Of a DNA stretch of 29,273 nt, positions 23,755 through 29,273 are shown piece after piece. The translations under genes and the position numbers were made by a program. The notes beneath the pieces were generated by a model, which was not told where the DNA came from, searched no databases, and saw nothing but the letters and a program-made list of their open reading frames with translations. The stretch is from Syntrophomonadaceae bacterium. GTDB lineage: Bacteria; Bacillota; Dethiobacteria; DTU022. How positions within the stretch are numbered: position 1 is the stretch's first letter; each line of letters opens with the position of its first letter. The DNA is taken from positions 1 through 29,273 of the forward strand of contig SKZS01000109.1 in assembly GCA_007127255.1 (NCBI GenBank), in the 5' to 3' direction.

Positions 23755-25665
23755 ATGCTCAGGCCAGGTATGATAGCGAGAATTAATTTAAGTAATCAAT
23801 CAGTAACCTTAACTGACTCAGAAGAGTACTACAATTTCCTGGGCGGGAGAGGCTTTGGCAGTCATGTCATATTTAATGAAGTTGCTATAAGCGATTCTCC
23901 TTTATCGGAAAGGAACAAGCTGGTTTTTTCTACCGGGATTTTAACCGGGACAACAGTTCCAGGCGCTTCAAGAACTGCCCTGGTAACAAAAAATGTCATT
24001 AACAATGGTATATCTTACTCCAGTGGTGGAGGAAATTTTGGGTCGCAATTAAAACATGCCGGCTTTAATGCCCTGATCATCGAAGGAGCATCAGAGAAAC
24101 CGGTTTCTATCTATGTTAATGATTCTACTATAGAAATAAGAAGTGCTGATGATTTGTGGGGAAAAACTACCTGGGATACGGTTGATTTAATCCGCCAGAA
24201 AACCAAAAATAGCTATGCAGAAGTAGCATCAATCGGTCCTGCCGGAGAAAACAGGGTTAATATTTCCTGCGTTATGATTGATAAGGCCCATGCCCTGGCC
24301 TGGGGAGGTTCAGGTGCAATTATGGGCTCTAAAAAATTGAAGGCGATTGCGGTAACAAGCAGTAAGAATGAGTTGGCAGTACATGATAAAGCTTGCCTGA
24401 AGAATGCAGCCGACAAGTACTGCTGGACACTGCTGGCTTCTGAAGCCTCGCATGCTCTGAGGGAGGTAGGTACTCATGGAATGGCGGGTGCAGGAGGATG
24501 GAGTGGTCTTGTCCCAACTTCCGTAAATAATTTACAAGACGAGTACTGGGATCCAGAAAAGTCGAAAAAGATAAATGAGGAGGCTTTTAAACCCTATGAA
24601 ATTGGGAGGACAAATTGCTATAACTGTCCACTTTACTGTTTGCATCTTTACGAGATGGAGGGAGAAGGTGACATTATAAAATGTGAAGGAATGCATGCAA
24701 ATTCTGTGCGCGGTTTTGGATCTAACTGGGGTGTTGATAATCCTTATGCTGTCTTGAAAGCACATGCATTGTGTAATATGTTTGGCCTGGATGTTGATGG
24801 TGTTTCGTCAGTTATTGCGTGGGCTTTAGAAGGCTTTGAAAATAATATATTATGTTTGAATGATACAGGGGGCATACCAATTTCCTGGGGTGATCATACA
24901 GTTTTATTATCATTAATTGAAGATATTGCTTATAGAAGAGGTTTCGGCGATACACTTGCCGAGGGTGTCTATAAGGCAGCCACAAAGTGCAATATTGATA
25001 GCCAGAAACATACAATTAATTTTAAAAAAGTAGGTATTAATGAACAGGGTCTGCGCTCACATAAAGCCTGGTCTTTTGGTATGGCAGTCAGTTCACGAGG
25101 CGGAGGACATCTCAGCGGCTCTCCTCAAACCGAAAACAGGCAGTTGCCAGAAAATGTTGGAAAGTGGCTCTTTGGTATAGCCGGTGCCGGTAATCCTACT
25201 TCCTATGAAAAGAAAGGTCAACTTGTAGCCTGGTATGAGGTTTATAAAGCCCTGGTTGATTCGTTGGGCATTTGCTATTTTACCGCAGGCTGGTATGATG
25301 TAGCGCTCGCTAATATAAACATATTTGTTGATTTCTTATATCCTTTAACTGGAGATATTGTTAAAAGCGAAGAATTATGGCTAAAGGGAGAATATATTAT
25401 AAATATGGAAAAGGCTTTTAATACAGTTCATGCCGGGTTTAGAAGATCTGATGATATGCTGCCGCCCAGGATTATGCAAGAACCACTTGAAAAAGGACCT
25501 TACAAAGGTGAATATTTTGATTCTGCTAAATTTGAAGAGATGTTAAATGAGTATTACATCTGCCATGGTTGGGACGAGGCGACCGGACTTCAGCAAGCGA
25601 GTACTTTAAGAGAAAAGGGTTTTAATGATCTGGCTGAGTTTTTACAAAAACATCGCCGTGGTTAA
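23755..25665 (+). CDS. aor: Aldehyde:ferredoxin oxidoreductase (tungstopterin enzyme)
   Basis: A 636-residue enzyme of normal AOR length. The N-terminal beta domain starts LRPGMIARINL and has NFLGGRGFGSHV. The pterin-binding region includes SSGGGNFGSQLKHAG and GPAGENRVNISCVMID. The [4Fe-4S] cluster ligands are C288, C291 and C295 (CYNCPLYC) with C507 (SLGICYF), matching C288/C291/C295/C494 in Pyrococcus furiosus AOR. It oxidises aldehydes to acids with ferredoxin, or reduces acids when ferredoxin is low-potential. It uses a tungsten bis-pterin cofactor in the cytoplasm. It is a single gene between the importer terminator and a convergent PucR-type regulator. No pterin or tungstate-uptake genes are in view. 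The substrate may derive from the compound imported by the adjacent ABC system. Confidence 0.93.
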   Translation: MLRPGMIARINLSNQSVTLTDSEEYYNFLGGRGFGSHVIFNEVAISDSPLSERNKLVFSTGILTGTTVPGASRTALVTKNVINNGISYSSGGGNFGSQLKHAGFNALIIEGASEKPVSIYVNDSTIEIRSADDLWGKTTWDTVDLIRQKTKNSYAEVASIGPAGENRVNISCVMIDKAHALAWGGSGAIMGSKKLKAIAVTSSKNELAVHDKACLKNAADKYCWTLLASEASHALREVGTHGMAGAGGWSGLVPTSVNNLQDEYWDPEKSKKINEEAFKPYEIGRTNCYNCPLYCLHLYEMEGEGDIIKCEGMHANSVRGFGSNWGVDNPYAVLKAHALCNMFGLDVDGVSSVIAWALEGFENNILCLNDTGGIPISWGDHTVLLSLIEDIAYRRGFGDTLAEGVYKAATKCNIDSQKHTINFKKVGINEQGLRSHKAWSFGMAVSSRGGGHLSGSPQTENRQLPENVGKWLFGIAGAGNPTSYEKKGQLVAWYEVYKALVDSLGICYFTAGWYDVALANINIFVDFLYPLTGDIVKSEELWLKGEYIINMEKAFNTVHAGFRRSDDMLPPRIMQEPLEKGPYKGEYFDSAKFEEMLNEYYICHGWDEATGLQQASTLREKGFNDLAEFLQKHRRG

Positions 25666-25705
25666 TTAAAAAGATGAACGAAAGGGTTCCATATATATCG
25701 AATAA

Positions 25706-27391
25706 TCAGGCATTTTGGGTGCGAAAAAGTTTGAGGATGTTTACCGCTATCTCTAAATTCAGGGCGTTTTCGGGGTTATCCAGCCTTATGCCGGTTAGCT
25801 CTTCTATTTTTTTGATACGGTAAAGTACCGTGTTGTAGTGGGTGTACAGCTTTGTGGATGTCGTTTTTAAATTGCGGTTTGTTTCGTAATAGGTCTCAAG
25901 GGTTTTTATTAAGTCGCCCTTTTTGCTGAGATCATACTCGAATACAGGTTGAAGAAGTTCTTTTACAAACTGGTCCAGTTCACCGCGATTTTTTTCACTA
26001 AGTATTTTGTAAAAACCGAGATTATCAAAAAAGATTGCCTGTGCTGTATCAGAAAGCTGGGCGATCTTTAAAGCTTCACGGGCATCTTCATAACTGCGGC
26101 TGATCATTTTTATGTCTGTGTTCAACCTGCCCACCCCGATGTTTATATTCATGTTCGGCCTGGTTGACTCTAATAAATATTTGAGAAGGGATGTTACCGT
26201 TTCTTTTTGGAATGCAGGGTTTTCATTCTCTGCGCCCATGATGACAACAATGTTGTTGCCTTTAATTCCGGCAATTACATTAGTTATTCCCTGAAACCTA
26301 AAAAATCTATTGATTGAATTAAGCAGGTCTTCCTTAGAGCGAGTTTTATTCATGCTCATGTAATTTTGAATTTCTTCGATTTCATTAAAACTGCTGTCAT
26401 TTATTATTAAAACCGCAGCAGGCTTGTCCAGGTTAATATTAAAGATTCGCCCGCGGTTTATAATTTCTTCGACATTATCAAAATCTGCAGAAAGCAGAAT
26501 TTCAAGAAAATCATTGTAATAACTTTTCTCAATCTCAAATATTGCTTTACGTTTGGTGAATTCAAGGGCGGCAATGGTGGCAGCCCTTTCCATAGTGAGA
26601 ATGTCAGGTTCAAAAATTGGTACGTTAATTATGGCAACCATGTGTCCGTATTCATACTTATCAGCAATAATCGGGATACGGATCGCTTTTATAGTCAGCG
26701 GTTTGTTGGTATCAGGGGCATATTCCAGCGAATATTTTACTTCCTTTATGTTGCCGAATCGAAGTTTTTCCTGTTTTATTTCAATACTGCCTTCTGAAAA
26801 AAACAGCTCGAATTTATATTTGTCAGGGCATTCATCGTTTACGATTAAAACTCCTTCACGATCAACAATGGCTACCGGATTTGAAATTAGCTTCCCGGTT
26901 TCCTTGCAGAGTTCTTCCAGGGGGCTGCCGTTTAAAGCCAGGTCCATAAGCTTTTTGTGGGCCTGCTCTAATTTTTGCAGAATCTTGTTTTGTTTATTAA
27001 ATACTACTCCCAGGATTGGCGCAATTATTTCGGAAAAAGAAAGGTCATAAGGCACTTCCAGCAGCGGGATATTGTATTTATCGGCGTTGAGAACAATTTC
27101 CCGGGGGATTTCATCTAAATAGCGTTTTGTTTTAATAGCCAGGCCGGCGCTCTGGGCCTGGTTCATACGTGGGATTAAAGTTTCCAGCAGTTCAGGATAT
27201 TCGCGAAAGGAGTAGCCCGTGGTCAGCAATAATTCTCCATCGATCAACCAATCCATAATATCGGGAACTTCTATAACATTAACCAGCTTGATGATCCGAT
27301 CCAGTCCGCCATGGCCGCCAACTACCTGTAAGCGGTTTACCAGGTCAAGTTCCAGTGCATCTTTTACCGTGATACCATATTGCTTGTGCAT
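25706..27391 (-). CDS. PucR-family transcriptional regulator
   Basis: About 561 residues. The frame opens at GTG 27400, but ATG 27391 is favoured because AAAGGA (27407-27402) lies 10 bases before it. The N-terminal PucR sensory domain (ITVKDALEL, GGLDRIIKLVNVIEVPD) is followed by a middle region and a GGDEF-like fold of the CdaR type. The C-terminal helix-turn-helix of the PucR/HTH_30 class carries TSTKLYTHYNTVLYRIKKIE near residue 525. Relatives control purine, allantoin, sugar-acid and amino-acid catabolism, often as activators responding to a pathway metabolite. It is divergent from fdrA and convergent with aor. It is the natural candidate to control both, together with the importer. Confidence 0.92.
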   Translation of the reverse strand: MHKQYGITVKDALELDLVNRLQVVGGHGGLDRIIKLVNVIEVPDIMDWLIDGELLLTTGYSFREYPELLETLIPRMNQAQSAGLAIKTKRYLDEIPREIVLNADKYNIPLLEVPYDLSFSEIIAPILGVVFNKQNKILQKLEQAHKKLMDLALNGSPLEELCKETGKLISNPVAIVDREGVLIVNDECPDKYKFELFFSEGSIEIKQEKLRFGNIKEVKYSLEYAPDTNKPLTIKAIRIPIIADKYEYGHMVAIINVPIFEPDILTMERAATIAALEFTKRKAIFEIEKSYYNDFLEILLSADFDNVEEIINRGRIFNINLDKPAAVLIINDSSFNEIEEIQNYMSMNKTRSKEDLLNSINRFFRFQGITNVIAGIKGNNIVVIMGAENENPAFQKETVTSLLKYLLESTRPNMNINIGVGRLNTDIKMISRSYEDAREALKIAQLSDTAQAIFFDNLGFYKILSEKNRGELDQFVKELLQPVFEYDLSKKGDLIKTLETYYETNRNLKTTSTKLYTHYNTVLYRIKKIEELTGIRLDNPENALNLEIAVNILKLFRTQNA

Positions 27392-27422
27392 GAGCAGCAC
27401 TTCCTTTGCGATCAGTAAACTA

Positions 27423-27452
27423 ACAATAGCAGACAGAGGGGTTATATGTCAA
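27423..27452 (-). promoter_or_regulatory. Promoter of the PucR-type regulator gene
   Basis: On the minus strand a perfect TTGACA (27452-27447) is 18 bases from TATTGT (27428-27423). The start of transcription would be near 27415, giving a leader of about 25 bases. Confidence 0.65.
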
Positions 27453-27463
27453 TAAATTTGTAA

Positions 27464-27473
27464 TATGTACATA
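27464..27473. promoter_or_regulatory. Palindrome TATGTACATA, candidate regulator site
   Basis: A perfect 10-base palindrome 12 bases upstream of the pucR-type -35 and about 80 bases upstream of the fdrA promoter element. Its position between divergent promoters suits autoregulation, but short AT-rich palindromes can occur by chance. Confidence 0.3.
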
Positions 27474-27545
27474 AGGTTATAAAGAATAATTATAGTAATA
27501 TGCTAGAGGATATTGAACAGGGATGTTTAAATTTTAGAAATATGC

Positions 27546-27569
27546 AAATAAAATATAATTCGTTATAAT
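27546..27569 (+). promoter_or_regulatory. Shared AT-rich promoter/operator element, copy 2 (fdrA operon)
   Basis: A 24-base element with two TATAAT hexamers (27554-27559, 27564-27569), differing from 18203-18226 only at 27561 and 27563. It contains the dyad TATAA-TTCG-TTATA. The last TATAAT is about 58 bases before the fdrA start, and no good -35 accompanies it, as in copy 1. Confidence 0.55.
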
Positions 27570-27627
27570 AATAGCAGAACTGTAAACGCACACTACCGGC
27601 AGGTTTTAAAGAGAAGGGGGTTTTGCG

Positions 27628-29178
27628 ATGTATGTCAAAAGTCATATCTTAAAAAATACTTTCAGGGATTCAGTTTATTTAATGCGCCTGTCAAGCACTA
27701 TCAGGGAATTTGACGGTGTAATCGAAGCCGAGTCAATTGTCGGCACAGACCATAATAAAAAATTTCTTCGCTCGGGCGGTCTCTGGACTGAGGAGATTGA
27801 GAAAGACGCCGGGGCAAACGATATGATCATTGCCGTTAAAGCAGAAAATGAAGAAAAAGCGGAACAGGCTATCCAGAGTGCGTTAGATGAATTGAATAAG
27901 CAGGTGGATAGGGAAAATCTGCTTGGGGATTTTGTCCCGCGCACTTTTGAAACTGCACTGCAGAACTTTTCAGGCGCAAATATTGCCCTGCTTTCAATTC
28001 CGGGCCGTCATGTTAGGAGGGAAGCAGACAAAGTGCTGGATGCAGGATTGCATCTGATGATATTTAGCGACAATGTATCACTGGAAGATGAAATTGCCCT
28101 GAAACAAAAGGCCCTCGAAAAAGATTTGCTGGTAATGGGTCCTGATTGTGGCACAGCAATTATAAATGGCACACCGCTTGCTTTCGCCAACGAAGTGCGG
28201 CAGGGTAAAATAGGGGTTGTTGCTGCCGCCGGTACAGGTTTACAGGAAGTATCGAGTCTTGTTAACAACTTCGGCGAAGGTATCAGCCAGGGTATTGGGA
28301 CAGGCGGCCGCGATGTGAAGGCCGCTGTAGGCGGAGTCACCATGGTCCAGGGTTTAAAAGCTTTACTAAATGATAGCGGCACTGAAGTTATCGTTATTAT
28401 ATCGAAACCTCCCGATACCGAGGTGACAGAAAAAGTTTTAGATATAGCAGCAGAGAGCAAAAAGCCGGTAGTTGTTAATTTTCTGGGCGGAGACCTGGAC
28501 CAGGTACGTGCAGCAGGTTGTGAACCGGCGGAAACTCTTAAAGAAGCAGCACAAAAAGCAGTTAACATACTTCGGAAAAAAGATGCAGATAGTGGCGATG
28601 CAGCCTTAAAAGCGGATCAAAAGCTGGCAGGTTCAGAAAAGGGTCGTTTTAAAAAAGGCCAAAAATACCTGCGTGCCCTGTATTCAGGCGGCACGCTAGC
28701 GTATGAGACACTAATTCTGCTTCAGGATAAAATCGGTCCTGTTTATACCAACCTAAGCTATGAGTATGCTGAAACGATAGAGGATGTCTATAAAAGCAGG
28801 GTCAATACAGTGATTGATTTTGGCGAAGATGAATTTACACAGGGCCGCCTGCACCCGATGATCGATCCCTCGTTACGTAACAGCAGGATTATTGAAGAAG
28901 CAAAAGATCCGGAAACCGCAGTTGTCATGCTCGACCTGGTTCTTGGTTATAATGCACATCCTGATCCGGCCGGTTCTGCCTTAGAGGCAATCAAAGAAGC
29001 TAAAGAAATTACAGTGCAGGAAGGACGTCATTTAAGTTTTGTTACTACTGTATGTGGTACGGATGAAGATATCCAGGTTCGAAGTGAACAGGTTGCTAAG
29101 CTTGAAAAAGAAGGAGTCCTGGTTTTTCAAAGCAATGCAGATGCCGCAGTTTTTGTGGCTGAACTGCTTTCTAAATGA
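27628..29178 (+). CDS. fdrA: FdrA/AllF-like protein (acyl-CoA synthetase-like carbamoyltransferase component)
   Basis: A 516-residue FdrA-family protein. The N-terminal region (YVKSHILKNTFRDSVYLMR) is followed by a CoA-binding-like Rossmann domain with LLVMGPDCGTAIINGTPL near 168-185. A glycine-rich segment, GISQGIGTGGRDV, comes next, and a CoA-ligase-like domain follows after about residue 345. The phosphohistidine motif GHAGA of succinyl-CoA synthetase alpha is not present at the equivalent place after KPVVVNFLGG. In E. coli FdrA (AllF) acts with AllG and AllH as oxamate carbamoyltransferase, converting oxalurate and phosphate to oxamate and carbamoyl phosphate. AAGGGGG about 9 bases upstream supports the ATG. 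The DUF1116/AllG gene follows after 20 bases. Family is secure; the substrate is inferred. Confidence 0.9.
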   Translation: MYVKSHILKNTFRDSVYLMRLSSTIREFDGVIEAESIVGTDHNKKFLRSGGLWTEEIEKDAGANDMIIAVKAENEEKAEQAIQSALDELNKQVDRENLLGDFVPRTFETALQNFSGANIALLSIPGRHVRREADKVLDAGLHLMIFSDNVSLEDEIALKQKALEKDLLVMGPDCGTAIINGTPLAFANEVRQGKIGVVAAAGTGLQEVSSLVNNFGEGISQGIGTGGRDVKAAVGGVTMVQGLKALLNDSGTEVIVIISKPPDTEVTEKVLDIAAESKKPVVVNFLGGDLDQVRAAGCEPAETLKEAAQKAVNILRKKDADSGDAALKADQKLAGSEKGRFKKGQKYLRALYSGGTLAYETLILLQDKIGPVYTNLSYEYAETIEDVYKSRVNTVIDFGEDEFTQGRLHPMIDPSLRNSRIIEEAKDPETAVVMLDLVLGYNAHPDPAGSALEAIKEAKEITVQEGRHLSFVTTVCGTDEDIQVRSEQVAKLEKEGVLVFQSNADAAVFVAELLSK

Positions 29179-29198
29179 TTGTTCAGGAGGCTAAAATT

Positions 29199-29273
29199 AT
29201 GGAAAACCTTTTCAACATTGAACTGAAGGTTATTAACATGGGTTTGGAAGGTTTTGCCGAAACCCTGAAGGAA
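29199..29273 (+). CDS. allG: DUF1116/AllG-like protein, start only (truncated by window edge)
   Basis: The first 25 codons of a gene that runs off the window. CAGGAGG lies 8 bases before the ATG. The translated start contains LKVINMGLEGFAETLKE, which resembles the conserved N-terminus of DUF1116/YlbE proteins (VIN-x-GLE-x-F-x-x-x-LK). Its position directly after fdrA is the usual one. With AllF and the separately encoded AllH it would complete a three-component carbamoyltransferase. Only the N-terminus is visible, so the call leans on context. Confidence 0.75.
   Translation, partial: MENLFNIELKVINMGLEGFAETLKE

Noticed and set aside
1..29273. CRISPR arrays, insertion sequences or prophage genes
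   Set aside because: No regularly spaced repeats, transposase, integrase or phage structural genes were recognised.

Overview
The window looks like a chromosomal segment of an anaerobic, low-to-mid GC Gram-positive bacterium of the class Clostridia. Supporting signs are the NfeD-stomatin pair, a Bacillus/Clostridium-type LexA box (GAAC-N4-GTTC) in front of a YolD-associated Y-family polymerase, strong GGAGG ribosome binding sites, BMP-family nucleoside-type ABC transport, a tungsten-type aldehyde:ferredoxin oxidoreductase, and a 2-hydroxyacyl-CoA dehydratase activase. I cannot name a species.

Layout. (1) 1-2050: the end of an NfeD/ClpP-class membrane protease gene and a stomatin/slipin gene in one operon. 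(2) 2060-2250: a tRNA-Leu(CAG) with its own promoter and a likely terminator. (3) 2500-5010: a small exported protein and a secreted reprolysin-like zinc metalloprotease. The small protein resembles the propeptide region of the protease. A roughly 500-base AT-rich gap follows. (4) 5477-13927: a plus-strand run encoding a two-subunit family I CoA-transferase (glutaconate type), an acetyl-CoA acetyltransferase-type thiolase, an ornithine carbamoyltransferase and a 1459-residue acyl-CoA dehydratase activase fusion. This fits amino-acid or acyl-CoA fermentation. (5) 14040-15670, minus strand: an SOS-type translesion polymerase with its YolD partner under a LexA box. (6) 15795-17922: a family III CoA-transferase and an AllH/DUF2877 protein. 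(7) 18598-23571: a complete BMP-type ABC importer (lipoprotein, double ATPase, two permeases) behind a long AT-rich leader. (8) 23755-25665: the aldehyde:ferredoxin oxidoreductase. (9) 25706-27391, minus strand: a PucR-type regulator. (10) 27628-29273: an FdrA/AllF protein and the first 25 codons of a DUF1116/AllG protein, cut by the window edge.

Parts 6-10 read as one catabolic island. AllF, AllG and AllH homologues are known from anaerobic allantoin degradation, where they form the oxamate (oxalurate) carbamoyltransferase. Here they flank a nucleoside-type importer, a tungsten oxidoreductase, a CoA-transferase and a purine-catabolism-type regulator, with no allantoin genes in view. The importer promoter region and the fdrA promoter region share a 22-of-24-base AT-rich element, which suggests common control, plausibly by the PucR protein encoded between them. 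The substrate is unknown. A purine- or ureide-derived N-carbamoyl compound is the working inference.
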